A stretch of DNA of 64,000 nt from Mesorhizobium tianshanense (GCF_007830515.1 NZ_VLKT01000040.1:1-64000); one strand, 5' to 3'. Counted from the first letter of the stretch, positions 1 to 8,104 are shown. The notes: generated by a model from the letters alone, not told the origin. Numbers and translations are program-made.

Positions 1-1
1 C

Positions 2-55
2 GAAGCCGAGGAACGCTACTATGCCATGCTGGAAGAACCAGCCATGGCCGCGTGA
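2..55 (+). CDS. Possible C-terminal tail of a gene starting outside the window
   Basis: Seventeen open codons in frame 2 end at TGA (53-55) and would encode a short tail ending in EEPAMAA. The gene would converge on the truncated integrase, whose stop lies one base further on. The codon choice is plausible for this genome, but so short a stretch cannot be identified. It may equally be non-coding sequence at a decayed island edge. Confidence 0.25.
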   Translation, partial: EAEERYYAMLEEPAMAA

Positions 56-56
56 C

Positions 57-1334
57 TCAAACGAAACGGCCTCCGGAAAACCCGGCGCGGTTCAGTTTGT
101 CTTCACCCTCATCATTCAGATCGAAGCACCAAACCCCTTCATGCAGCTTCACATCATCGACTGTAAGCTGGCAAACCTCGTTCAGCCTTGCACCTGTATA
201 GATCGCGATAAGCGATGCCCACTTGTGCGCCTCTTTGGGCTTTCCCTCTGGGTGTTCGCTCAGTAGAGCTGCTTCAATCGTCCGTATCTGGTCGTGGCTG
301 AAAGCCTGCCTTTTTCCGGCCTTCCGCTTGTTCTCGCGGATGAGAGATTTAGCAAAGTGATTGTCATCCACCAGCTTGGCATCCAGTGCCCAAGCGAACA
401 TGCGGCTGTAGGTTTGAAGATAGAAGTTTACCGTACGCACGTTGAGCTTGTCAGGGAGGTCCATCGCTAGTACGTCGTCTAGGGCCTTCCCACGTGTCCT
501 GGGGTTCTTGTTCAAATTCCTTGGTAAGCGAAGCAGCGTATCCTTAATTGAGTGAGCGTGGTCAGCCGTGACGTTGTGCACATCCGTACCCTCGCCAACG
601 AACGCAAGCAGGAAATCAAGATGTTGTCGGTTCTGATCTTCCGACCGCTTAACCCAACGTCCTACTCGTATTTCCTCTGCGGTGTATTTCTCGGCGACCT
701 GCCGCAATGAGGTTGGAGCCCTGGTCCTTAGTCTCGTCGGTGCCGGCGTCTGTCTCTCGCTGTGGAAGTCATATCGACTTAGTGCGCCGTTCTCTTTCAG
801 CACCGTTTCACAGTAGTCGCGATAAGCCTTTTGAAGCTCAACGCCGAACTGGTCGTACTTTGCAGTTCCGGGCTGTAGCGACAGGCTGTAGTGTTCGATG
901 AAGCGACCTAGAAGCTCGGTATCGTCCTTGACCAGGCTTAGCGAATTTTGTCCCATGGCCGCGCCTGCAGCCACGCTTAGACCTGTTTGAAAGGCGGCAA
1001 CGTCCGACTCACTTAACGGGCCATCTTCCTGCATTGTCTGCTTGCGTGATGCGAGCAGCCCCGAGAAGTGCCGATGCAGCAGGTCACGTATCTCTTGGTA
1101 TTGCATACCGTGCTTGGCTCCTTGCCGCTCAACGAGTGGTGCGACGTAGCCGAGATAACGAGATAGGCGCAAGGCTGACTTCGGATCACGGGTGCGAAGA
1201 GAGACCTTGACGCTAGATGCTTGGCCCTTCGGATGTAGCTCCCTCGTCAATGGCCACCGAAAATAGAACACGCCGTTGCGAGAGAGAGAAAGATATGTCG
1301 GCTGGCGCACGAATGTTCCCCTTGGGTGTTCCAC
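57..1334 (-). pseudogene. Tyrosine recombinase (integrase), C-terminally truncated
   Basis: This 425-residue frame reads as a tyrosine site-specific recombinase. It has an N-terminal arm/DUF6538-like region (residues 1-60), a core-binding SAM-like region (about 210-330) and the start of the catalytic domain. The first catalytic arginine is visible in TGARLNE (R383). The frame stops 42 residues later with an unrelated tail (RAGFSGGRFV), so the H-x-x-R box and the catalytic tyrosine are missing. It should therefore be inactive. The start is GTG at 1334 without an obvious Shine-Dalgarno site. It lies 41 bp beyond the 3' end of tRNA-Val and reads away from it, the usual layout for an element inserted in a tRNA gene. 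The rest of the element would lie to the left. Integrase identity is certain; its inactivity follows from the missing residues. Confidence 0.85.
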
Positions 1335-1374
1335 CGCAAGATCGTGCAGGCTAACCTAATGACTTTAAACCGAA

Positions 1375-1449
1375 TGGTGGGCGTGACAGGGATTGAACCT
1401 GTGACCCCTGCAATGTCAATGCAGTGCTCTCCCGCTGAGCTACACGCCC
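1375..1449 (-). tRNA. tRNA-Val (anticodon GAC)
   Basis: The minus strand folds as a complete cloverleaf. The acceptor GGGCGTG (1449-1443) pairs with CACGCCC (1385-1379), the discriminator is A, and CCA is encoded (1377-1375). The anticodon stem CTGCA/TGCAG encloses the loop TTGACAT, giving anticodon GAC for valine. The T arm contains GGTTCAATCC. The gene is intact despite the neighbouring integrase remnant, so any past insertion restored the tRNA 3' end. Confidence 0.96.
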
Positions 1450-1564
1450 ATCCGAAGCCGCGCATACACCATTTTTGCTCCGGCGCGTCAATAGCAGGAA
1501 AAGGGAAAGAAAGGCTCGCCTTGTCGCAGCGCTGAAGGTGCGCCGGAGGCCTGCCAGAATCGGC

Positions 1565-1927
1565 TCAGGCTGCCTGCAGCATCTTTTCGACCTCGTTGAC
1601 GAGATCGCGCAGATGGAATGGCTTCGACAGCACCTTGGCGTCTTTCGGCGCCTTGGAGTCCGGATTGAGCGCAACGGCGGCGAAGCCGGTGATGAACATG
1701 ACCTTGAGGTCGGGATCGATCTCGGTGGCGCGGCGGGCGAGTTCTATGCCGTCCATTTCCGGCATGACGATATCGGTCAACAGCAGCGAGAAAGGCTCCT
1801 CGCGCAGCCGCTCATAGGCGCTGGCGCCATTGTCGAAATCGCTGACCTGGTAGCCGGCACGCTCCAGCGCCTTGACGAGGAACCGGCGCATATCGTCGTC
1901 GTCTTCCGCCAGTAGAATGCGTGCCAT
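1565..1927 (-). CDS. cpdR: Single-domain response regulator CpdR
   Basis: This 120-residue protein is a stand-alone receiver domain. The acidic pocket is E8-D9-D10, the phospho-acceptor is D52 (LLLTDIVMP), T80 lies in FITGF, and the switch lysine is K102 in LSKPF. There is no output domain. In Caulobacter, Sinorhizobium and Brucella the unphosphorylated form delivers substrates to ClpXP and so helps clear CtrA. Length and the start MARILLAEDDDDMRRFL match that family. It stands alone, 115 bp from tRNA-Val and divergent from the amidohydrolase at 2016. A CtrA half-site lies about 50 bp upstream of the ATG, which would fit feedback control (inference). Confidence 0.95.
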   Translation of the reverse strand: MARILLAEDDDDMRRFLVKALERAGYQVSDFDNGASAYERLREEPFSLLLTDIVMPEMDGIELARRATEIDPDLKVMFITGFAAVALNPDSKAPKDAKVLSKPFHLRDLVNEVEKMLQAA

Positions 1928-1975
1928 TTTATCCCGTCCGAATCACCCACCCGAGACTGCCGTGGGGCAAACCCG

Positions 1976-1983
1976 TTAACCAT
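1976..1983. promoter_or_regulatory. CtrA half-site TTAACCAT upstream of cpdR
   Basis: An exact TTAACCAT lies in the divergent gap between cpdR (start 1927) and the gene at 2016. This octamer is a known CtrA recognition form in alphaproteobacteria. CtrA is the protein whose degradation CpdR promotes. Binding is not shown by sequence alone. Confidence 0.4.
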
Positions 1984-2015
1984 CCTGTATATGAGGAGGT
2001 GACGGTAAACATCAA

Positions 2016-3032
2016 GTGAACGATGAAGAGCCCGATCCGTATTTAACGAAGCGGTCCGGGCGCCGAAATGCTGGACATGCGGCTGGTGAGGTGGCACTTT
2101 CCAACGATGATGCATTCGTATTTTCGGGTTCGTTCAAATTGAAAACGGCAGCCGAGGATTTTTCGGTCGTTCCACCCTTCGAAATCCGGTCGGGCGCCGA
2201 ACAGCGCGTCCCCTTCCTCTTCAACTCGCCACATAGCGGCCGCCACTATCCGGACCGGTTTCTGGCCATGGCAAGGCTGGACCGAAACGCCATCCGCCGG
2301 TCCGAGGATTGCTACGTCGACGAATTGTTCGGCGGGGCCGTTGCGCTCGGCGCGCCGATGCTGGCGGCAAACTTTCCGCGCGCCTATCTCGACGTCAACC
2401 GGGAGCCTTGGGAACTCGACCCGCGCATGTTCGCCGAACCCGTGCCGTCCTTCTGCAATATCCGCTCGGCGCGCGTGGCCGGCGGACTTGGCACCGTGCC
2501 CAAGCTGGTGGGAGAGGGACTCGACATCTATTCCGGCCGCTTGCCGCTGGCGGAAGCCATCGCGCGTATCGAGGCTGTCTACAAGCCTTATCACGAGACG
2601 CTGAAAAGGCTTTTGACCAGGACCCATGCGCGGTTCGGCTTTGCCGTGCTGATCGATTGCCACTCAATGCCGGCGAGCATCAGAGTCGGCGACAGCGGTC
2701 TCAGGCCTGACTTCATCATCGGCGACCGGTTCGGCATGTCCGCCTCGGCAGCGTTGACCGAGACGGCGATCGGCCTGCTCATCGGCATGGGCTATACCGT
2801 CGCCCATAACAAGCCCTATGCCGGAGGCTTCATCACCGAGCATTATGGCCGCCCGGTGCGCCATCTCCATGCACTGCAGATCGAGGTCAATCGCGGGCTT
2901 TACATGAACGAGCGGACGTTCCAGAAATCCGCCGGCTTCGATGCGCTCGCCGATGACCTTGCACATTTCGCGGCCGACCTGATGGCGATGCCCCATCAGG
3001 ATTTCATCGATCTGCCGCTTGCCGCAGAATGA
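2016..3032 (+). CDS. N-formylglutamate amidohydrolase family protein
   Basis: The 338-residue product matches the FGase family, which hydrolyses N-formyl-glutamate or a similar N-formyl/acyl amino acid to the free amino acid and formate. Family motifs are NSPHSGRHYP (about 68-77), LDVNREPWELDP and IDCHSMP, which together carry metal-binding His and Glu residues. The annotated GTG at 2016 gives a roughly 55-residue extension before the first conserved block. GAGGAGG at 1995-2001 lies about 14 bases upstream of it, rather far, so the true start may be further in. No hut genes are adjacent, so a role in the five-step histidine pathway is not supported by context. Confidence 0.88.
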   Translation: MNDEEPDPYLTKRSGRRNAGHAAGEVALSNDDAFVFSGSFKLKTAAEDFSVVPPFEIRSGAEQRVPFLFNSPHSGRHYPDRFLAMARLDRNAIRRSEDCYVDELFGGAVALGAPMLAANFPRAYLDVNREPWELDPRMFAEPVPSFCNIRSARVAGGLGTVPKLVGEGLDIYSGRLPLAEAIARIEAVYKPYHETLKRLLTRTHARFGFAVLIDCHSMPASIRVGDSGLRPDFIIGDRFGMSASAALTETAIGLLIGMGYTVAHNKPYAGGFITEHYGRPVRHLHALQIEVNRGLYMNERTFQKSAGFDALADDLAHFAADLMAMPHQDFIDLPLAAE

Positions 3033-3463
3033 CGCCAAAAAGCGGAATCGATTTGGAAGGGGTCTGCGCCGAAGGGATCCTGGGGCGAAGTCGCCAGACA
3101 TGAACTCTTGCGCCGGATAAAGGCGTCGCCGTGCGGGTCGCAAAAGGCGCACCGTCCGCTGAATATCGCGCCGAAAAAAAGACCGCATCGTTTGCACGAC
3201 ACGGTCGAAGTCTAGGGAGGAAACGCCCAAGGAGGGCATGAACAGGAAAACCTGTCCGAGAACAAAACTATTGTGCGCTGCACAAATGTCAAGGCGCCGG
3301 CAGACGTTTTTAATTCACTCTGATGTGGAAATTGCATTTCGAGGGCGCCAGCGTTGCATTTCAGCAACAGTTGCCGCGGCGCAAAAGTTTCCGCGCGCCC
3401 TTGTTTTGGCGGAAAACCACAGGCAAACGACTGTCTCAGCACGCTGCAACGCGGGAGAATCAG
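3033..3463. other. Intergenic gap before hisN
   Basis: I see no credible gene here. The start of the gap (about 3036-3060) has a short stretch resembling one arm of the dispersed repeat found elsewhere in the window (AGCGGAATCGATTT). The rest is probably the hisN promoter region. A frame running through it from 3323 lacks conservation signals before residue 48 and is not used as the start. Confidence 0.5.
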
Positions 3464-4237
3464 GTGGACATCAGCATCGATTTCATGCGGCGCATTGCAC
3501 ATGCCGCCGCGGCCGAAACCTTGCCGCGCTTTCGCAGCCAAGGCGCGGTCGCCAACAAGGAGCAAGGCAGCTTCGACCCGGTCACCGAGGCCGACCGCGA
3601 GGCCGAGCGGGCCATCCGGGCGCTCATATCGGCGAAGTATCCCGATCACGGTATCCTCGGCGAGGAGCATGGCAGCGAGAACATTTCCAGCAGGCATATC
3701 TGGGTGATCGATCCGATCGACGGCACGCGCGCCTTCATTTCGGGCCTGCCGGTGTGGGGAACACTGGTCGGGCTGACGGTCGACGGCGATGCCGTTGCCG
3801 GCATGATGTCGCAGCCGTTCACCGGCGAGCTTTTCTACGCCAACGCTTCCGGCGCCCACTACGAAGGTCCAGGCGGGCCGCGAAGGCTGACGACACGCAA
3901 GACGACGAGCCTCGCCGAGGCGACGCTGTTCACCACCACGCCGGCGCTGTTCAAGGGAGACGCTCGCCTACGCTACGACCTGTTCGAGCAGCAGGTCCAA
4001 CTCGCCCGTTACGGCACCGACTGCTACGCTTTCGCCATGGTCGCGGCGGGAAGCGTCGACATCGTCGCCGACCCCGGATTGAAACCCTACGACATCGTCG
4101 CGCTGATCCCGATCATCGAAAAGGCTGGCGGCGTCATCACCACTTTCGAAGGCGGACCGGCGGAAAAGGGCGGCGACATCCTGGCCGCGGCGACGCCGGA
4201 GCTTCATGCCGCCGCGATGGCCGCGCTGCGCGGCTGA
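3464..4237 (+). CDS. hisN: Histidinol-phosphatase, inositol-monophosphatase type
   Basis: The 257-residue protein belongs to the Mg-dependent inositol-monophosphatase superfamily. Metal-site motifs are GEEHG (66-70) and DPIDGTRAF (83-91). The PIDGTRAF form, rather than the PLDGTTNF of true inositol phosphatases, is typical of HisN, which removes phosphate from histidinol phosphate in histidine synthesis. A third motif, PYDIVALIPI, is near residue 205. I chose GTG 3464 because GGGAGA precedes it at proper spacing, the family begins there, and the product has the usual length. The open frame extends upstream to 3323 without conserved content. It stands alone on the plus strand. Confidence 0.9.
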   Translation: MDISIDFMRRIAHAAAAETLPRFRSQGAVANKEQGSFDPVTEADREAERAIRALISAKYPDHGILGEEHGSENISSRHIWVIDPIDGTRAFISGLPVWGTLVGLTVDGDAVAGMMSQPFTGELFYANASGAHYEGPGGPRRLTTRKTTSLAEATLFTTTPALFKGDARLRYDLFEQQVQLARYGTDCYAFAMVAAGSVDIVADPGLKPYDIVALIPIIEKAGGVITTFEGGPAEKGGDILAAATPELHAAAMAALRG

Positions 4238-4301
4238 CCCACAGCCCCGGGATTGTCCATCCCTCCTGACAGGATGACTTCAGTAGACCTGTGCTAGGGA
4301 G

Positions 4302-4853
4302 GTGATGTCACCGGGGGGATTCATGCCGACGCAGTCAACGACCAGCCGTTCCGAGGATGCTCCGGCCGACGGCCGGGCCGACTTCGATTTCTTCCACGGA
4401 TGCTGGAACGTCAGCCATCGAAGGTTGCGGAAGCGCCTGCAAGGCGACACGAACTGGGAGGTGTTTGGGGGGACATGCGACGTGCGCCCGATCCTTGGTG
4501 GTCTCGGCAATGTCGACGATAACGTCATCGAACTACCCGGCGGCGCCTATCGCGCCGCCACGCTGCGGACGTTCGATCCGGCGGCGAGACAATGGTCGAT
4601 CTGGTGGATCGACGGCCGCAATCCGTCGACAATGGATGTCCCGATGCGTGGCACCTTCGAGGCTGAGGTCGGCACGTTCCTGTGCGAAGACGTCTTCGAC
4701 GGCCGCACGATCCAGGTTCGCTTCCTCTGGTCGCGGATCACTGAAAACTCGGCGCGTTGGGAGCAGGCTTTTTCACCGGATGGCGGCAAGAGCTGGGAAA
4801 CCAACTGGATCATGGATTTCGCCCGGCAAGCCGAGTCAACGGCCAGCGCATGA
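4302..4853 (+). CDS. DUF1579-like hypothetical protein
   Basis: The product of 183 residues (176 from the alternative ATG at 4323) resembles DUF1579-type, lipocalin-like proteins. It has FDFFHGCWNVSHRRL near the start, RTFDPAARQWSIWWIDGRNP in the middle and WEQAFSPDGGKSWETNWIMDF at the end. Alternating hydrophobic strands suggest a small beta-barrel. No signal peptide or membrane segment is visible. GTG 4302 and ATG 4305 overlap a purine-rich AGGGAGG; ATG 4323 has GGGGGG a few bases upstream and may be the real start. The cellular role is unknown. Confidence 0.75.
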   Translation: MMSPGGFMPTQSTTSRSEDAPADGRADFDFFHGCWNVSHRRLRKRLQGDTNWEVFGGTCDVRPILGGLGNVDDNVIELPGGAYRAATLRTFDPAARQWSIWWIDGRNPSTMDVPMRGTFEAEVGTFLCEDVFDGRTIQVRFLWSRITENSARWEQAFSPDGGKSWETNWIMDFARQAESTASA

Positions 4854-4910
4854 CCCAACCATGCCGAAACACGGGATAACGACATGTATAGGAACAAGAA
4901 CTTAAAGCGC

Positions 4911-4941
4911 GGCGCGTGGTTCCTTTCGGATGTGACGCGCC
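4911..4941. terminator. Possible shared terminator between converging genes
   Basis: GGCGCGT (4911-4917) and ACGCGCC (4935-4941) form a perfect 7-bp stem with a 17-base loop between two converging genes. There is no strong T-run, so this is a weak call. Confidence 0.3.
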
Positions 4942-5916
4942 TTAGGCCGTGTCGTCGCTTCCGGGGATGAAGGCATCGAAGGCGGCAAGGAACTGCTCGC
5001 GATAGATGTCGGCTTCCTGCAAAATTTCATGGCGTGCGCCATCGATCGTCAGCAGCGAGCCGAGACGCAGACGTCTGGCATAGGCTTCCACGGCCTTGGT
5101 CGAGACGACCTGATCGGCGCCGGCGGCGATCACCAGCAAGGGGATCCGGATCCTGGCCATGAAGTCGGGATCGCTGATGGTTACCGACGCTTCCGCGGCT
5201 GCTTTCAGCCAGCGGATCGTCGGGCCGCCGAGCGCCAGTTGCGGATAGGTCTCGTAGATCAGCGTGTTGCGCCGATACCGTTCCGGATCTGATGTCACCT
5301 TGTTGGTGGCAAAGAGTGCGGGCTCCTTCGGCCGTGGCCCCCAGGCGGCATAAAGCCGGCCAAGGCCCAGGAAACAGAACAGCGAACAGAGGCGGCGAAC
5401 GGTCTTTATCGAGACCGGCAGGTCGGGCACGGTCAAGAACGGCGCGATCAGCACCATGCGGCGCACGCGGTTCACCATCGAGGGCGCGGCAAGCAGCGTA
5501 ATCACCGCCCCTGCCGAATGGGCCAATATGTAATACGGCCCCCGGCAGTCGGGCAGCACGATCTCCTCGAAGAACTGTTCCAGGTCGCTGGTGTAGTCGA
5601 AGAAGCTTCGGACATAGCCGCGCTGGGGGTCGCCGATCAGCCGGTCGGAACCGCCCTGGCCACGCCAGTCGAGGGTCGCAACGCCGAGGCCGCGGTCGGC
5701 AAGATTGCGGATGGTCTCGAAATATTTCTCGATGCACTCGTTGCGGCCGGTGAGGACGACCACGGTGCCCTTCATCGGGCGGGTAACGGCGGGAAAGAGG
5801 CCGTAGCGGATCTTCTTGCCGTCACGCGTGGTGAAGAAACCGCCGGCCGCATTTTCCGGTGACGGATTGCCCGGAATTTCGTGGAAGAGGGGAACTTCGT
5901 GGAGGAGATCCGTCAT
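4942..5916 (-). CDS. Alpha/beta hydrolase, lysophospholipase-like
   Basis: The 324-residue protein has the alpha/beta-hydrolase fold of the PldB/monoacylglycerol-lipase group. The nucleophile elbow is AHSAGA (S134), a variant of GHSMGG. The acid is probably D in AGADQVVS and the base is H in DGARHEI. DWRGQGGSDR near residue 83 is the usual DxRGxGxS strand of this group. Substrates are probably lysophospholipids or monoglycerides, but specificity cannot be read from sequence. No signal peptide is visible. It is transcribed alone and diverges from the heat-shock gene. Confidence 0.85.
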   Translation of the reverse strand: MTDLLHEVPLFHEIPGNPSPENAAGGFFTTRDGKKIRYGLFPAVTRPMKGTVVVLTGRNECIEKYFETIRNLADRGLGVATLDWRGQGGSDRLIGDPQRGYVRSFFDYTSDLEQFFEEIVLPDCRGPYYILAHSAGAVITLLAAPSMVNRVRRMVLIAPFLTVPDLPVSIKTVRRLCSLFCFLGLGRLYAAWGPRPKEPALFATNKVTSDPERYRRNTLIYETYPQLALGGPTIRWLKAAAEASVTISDPDFMARIRIPLLVIAAGADQVVSTKAVEAYARRLRLGSLLTIDGARHEILQEADIYREQFLAAFDAFIPGSDDTA

Positions 5917-6160
5917 TCGGTACTTCGTTTTCGTGTGTCATTGCCGGTATTGGGGCCTGTGTTGGGGCCGGCATTGAGGCCTGCATCGGATGCAAGCAAG
6001 GGCATGGTGATAGACGCCCATGCACCAAAAGCAAAGGAGTTCCGGGTGGATGGAGCGCAGGCAACGAGCAAGGCCGGAAGCAGCTTGCGACTGCTTCCGG
6101 CCTCTGTCGATCCGGGAGGAAGGGACGTTACACCCGGTCGGCCTCGTCGCGGCACCTCGC

Positions 6161-6260
6161 GCATGACCCCGAAAATCGGACCCGATTTTCGTTGGGGATC
6201 ATGCGCAATCAAAGTGTTACAGCGTCCCTTGCGCGCCCGGCGGACGTGCGGCGCCGTAAC
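6161..6260. repeat. Two-module dispersed palindromic repeat, copy 1
   Basis: Module A (6161-6206) is an imperfect palindrome pairing GCATGACCCCGAAAATCGG with CGATTTTCGTTGGGGATCATGC. Module B (6216-6260) pairs GTTACAGCGTCC with the related end GGCGCCGTAAC. The same A plus B order recurs at 26599-26701 (inverted) and 41721-41840. The element fills part of the gap upstream of the heat-shock gene and has no coding potential. Confidence 0.75.
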
Positions 6261-6351
6261 CGCCGCCTGTTGCTTGATCCTGGAAACAGTCTAGCGCCGC
6301 CAAGCTGAACGTCCGCCGAAGCCCCGGTTCATCTGCCGTTCATCGAGAAAT

Positions 6352-6380
6352 CTTGAAATGCTTTCGGCTACTCCCCAAAT
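6352..6380 (+). promoter_or_regulatory. RpoH (sigma-32) promoter of the small heat-shock gene
   Basis: CTTGAAA (6352-6358) and CCCCAAAT (6373-6380) are separated by 14 bases. They match the heat-shock sigma factor consensus CTTGAAA/CCCCATNT closely. Transcription should begin near 6387, giving a leader of about 100 bases before ATG 6487. Confidence 0.8.
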
Positions 6381-6389
6381 GTTGAGTGC

Positions 6390-6486
6390 GGCCGCCAATG
6401 TCGGGGCCGCTGGCCCATCCGGAACGCCGTCACGGGTTTCGCAGCGGCCATACGCAAACCTTGTTGCTCAACAGGAGAACACATCC
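6390..6486 (+). ncRNA. ROSE-like RNA thermometer leader
   Basis: The leader folds in the way ROSE elements of rhizobial heat-shock genes do. An outer 8-bp stem pairs GGCCGCTG (6405-6412) with CAGCGGCC (6442-6449) and encloses a smaller CCG-TCA-CGG hairpin. A 3'-proximal weak hairpin pairs CTTGTT (6460-6465) with AACAGG (6470-6475) around the loop GCTC, covering part of the Shine-Dalgarno AGGAG (6473-6477). Melting of this last hairpin on heating would free the ribosome site. The TTGCT motif of ROSE is present at 6464-6468. The fold is by eye and not energy-calculated. Confidence 0.65.
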
Positions 6487-6954
6487 ATGCGTCACGTTGA
6501 TTTTTCCCCGCTCTATCGTTCGACCGTCGGTTTCGACCGGCTCTTCACCATGCTCGATTCGCTTGCGCAGCCCGACGGCGCGCAGACCTATCCGCCCTAC
6601 AATATCGAGCGCACCGGCGAGGATGCCTATCGCATCTCGATGGCGATCGCCGGCTTCTCGGAAGACGAGATTTCGATCGAAGCCCACCGCAATGTGCTGA
6701 CCGTCAAGGGTGAGCGCAAGGAAGAGGGCAATGGCGAAGGCTCCGAACTGCTTTATCGCGGTATCGCTTCGCGCGCCTTCGAGCGCCGCTTTCAGCTTGC
6801 CGACCATGTCGACGTCGTCGGCGCCACGCTGAAGAACGGCCTGCTCTTCGTCGACCTCAAGCGGAACATTCCCGAGGAGCTGAAGCCCCGCAAGATCGCG
6901 ATCACCGCGTCTTCGGCGAAGGCCAAGCAGATCGAGGCCAAGAACGCCGCGTAA
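6487..6954 (+). CDS. Small heat-shock protein, Hsp20 family
   Basis: The 155-residue protein is an alpha-crystallin-domain chaperone of the IbpA class that holds unfolding proteins during stress. The domain runs from about residue 33 (PPYNIERTGEDAYRISMAIAGF) to LKRNIPEEL near 140. It is followed by the short basic tail KPRKIAI with the I-x-I motif used for oligomer formation. ATG 6487 was chosen because AGGAG sits 9 bases upstream and MRHVDFSPLYRSTVGFDRLF is the standard rhizobial start; the open frame to 6358 is leader. Control is visible in the sequence: an RpoH promoter and a ROSE-like leader. A strong terminator follows. Confidence 0.95.
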   Translation: MRHVDFSPLYRSTVGFDRLFTMLDSLAQPDGAQTYPPYNIERTGEDAYRISMAIAGFSEDEISIEAHRNVLTVKGERKEEGNGEGSELLYRGIASRAFERRFQLADHVDVVGATLKNGLLFVDLKRNIPEELKPRKIAITASSAKAKQIEAKNAA

Positions 6955-6986
6955 GCTGCGTAACCAAAACGGTCTCCACAGAGACT

Positions 6987-7015
6987 AAGGGCGGCGCCAA
7001 GCGCCGCCCTTTTTA
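6987..7015 (+). terminator. Rho-independent terminator of the Hsp20 gene
   Basis: A perfect 9-bp GC stem, GGGCGGCGC (6989-6997) with GCGCCGCCC (7001-7009) and the loop CAA, is followed by TTTTT. Flanking AA/TT extend the stem. The 3' arm plus T-run is duplicated immediately downstream. Confidence 0.92.
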
Positions 7016-7040
7016 TTGGTGGCCGCCCTTTTTATTGGTG
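7003..7040. repeat. 19-bp tandem duplication of the terminator 3' arm
   Basis: GCCGCCCTTTTTATTGGTG occurs at 7003-7021 and again, identical, at 7022-7040. The first copy forms the 3' side of the Hsp20 terminator. The second copy gives a spare arm and T-run next to the threonine aldolase stop codon. Confidence 0.9.
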
Positions 7041-7051
7041 GACGAGTGCCG

Positions 7052-8104
7052 CTACCCGGCGATCAGGTTGCCGAAACTGTCGATGTCTTCGCCTGTGGTG
7101 GCAAAGCTGGTGACGAAACGGTAGAGCGCCTCGTCCTCGCCTATATGGCCTTCAAAGCCATGCGGCTTGTGCCAGTCATAGAAGGCCGCGCCGGCCACTT
7201 GCGCTCTTCCAGCCTCTGCCTTTTTCATCACCGCGAAGACCTCGTTGGCTTGCGGCAGCCAGGCCAGACGCGCCGACGGGGAATCCTCGATCGCTGCCGC
7301 AAGGCGCGCGGCCATGGCGTTGGCGTGCCGAGCCGTGTCGAGCCATAAGCCCTCCTTGAAATAGGCTTCGAACTGCGCAGCGACGAAGCGCGATTTCGAG
7401 AATAATTGCGCCGCGCGCTTGCGCAGGAAGGCCAGTTCCCCGGCGCGGTCGAGATCGAACAGCACGATAGCCTCGGCGCACCAGCAGCCGTTCTTGGTGC
7501 CGCCGAAGGAGAGGATGTCGATGCCGCGCTTCCAGGTCATCTCCGCCGGCGTTGTGTCGAGCGCGACCAGCGCATTGGCGAAGCGGGCGCCATCCATGTG
7601 CAGCGGCAGTTTGTGATGCTTGGTGACCTCGGAAATCCTGGCGATTTCGTTCAGCGTATAGATGGTGCCGACCTCCGTCGACTGGGTGATCGACACCGCC
7701 ATCGGGCGCCCGGAATGGACGATTTCAGGCGCGAACCGGCCCACTGCCCTTTCCAGCTTGTTCGGATCGATCTTGCCCAGCGCACCGTCGACGGCGTAAA
7801 GCCGTGAGCCGCCGGTAAAGTACTCCGGCGCGCCGCATTCATCCTCGATGACATGCGATTCTCGATGGCAGAAGGAAATGCCGCCGGGCTTGTTATAGGT
7901 GGTCAGCGACAGCGAATTGGCAGCAGTGCCAGTCGCCACGAAAAACACCGCGACCTCGCGCTCGAAGGTTTCGTTGAAGCGCTGGTAGACGGCCTGGTCG
8001 AGGGCGCCGTCGCCATAGGCGGTGGAAAAGCCGCCGGCATGGGCTGACAGGCCCGCGGCGATATCGGGATGGGCGCCTGCCCAATTGTCGGAAGCGAAGA
8101 TCAT
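7052..8104 (-). CDS. ltaE: Low-specificity L-threonine aldolase
   Basis: The 350-residue, fold-type I PLP enzyme cleaves L-threonine or allo-threonine to glycine and acetaldehyde in the cytosol. Motifs are FFVATGTAANSL (54-65), RESHVIEDE, LHMDGARFANAL (168-179) and the PLP-binding lysine in SFGGTKNGC (K204). I chose ATG 8104, where the family starts (MIFASDNWAGAHP); the open frame continues 72 codons further but holds no conserved sequence. It is transcribed alone, convergent with the heat-shock gene and divergent from gltB. Confidence 0.9.
   Translation of the reverse strand: MIFASDNWAGAHPDIAAGLSAHAGGFSTAYGDGALDQAVYQRFNETFEREVAVFFVATGTAANSLSLTTYNKPGGISFCHRESHVIEDECGAPEYFTGGSRLYAVDGALGKIDPNKLERAVGRFAPEIVHSGRPMAVSITQSTEVGTIYTLNEIARISEVTKHHKLPLHMDGARFANALVALDTTPAEMTWKRGIDILSFGGTKNGCWCAEAIVLFDLDRAGELAFLRKRAAQLFSKSRFVAAQFEAYFKEGLWLDTARHANAMAARLAAAIEDSPSARLAWLPQANEVFAVMKKAEAGRAQVAGAAFYDWHKPHGFEGHIGEDEALYRFVTSFATTGEDIDSFGNLIAG

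Noticed and set aside
57-1449. Active prophage or genomic island
   Set aside because: Only a truncated integrase is present; no other phage or conjugation gene follows inside the window.
3238-4269. 343-codon plus-strand frame overlapping hisN
   Set aside because: Arg-rich shadow in another frame; the hisN frame carries the metal-site motifs.
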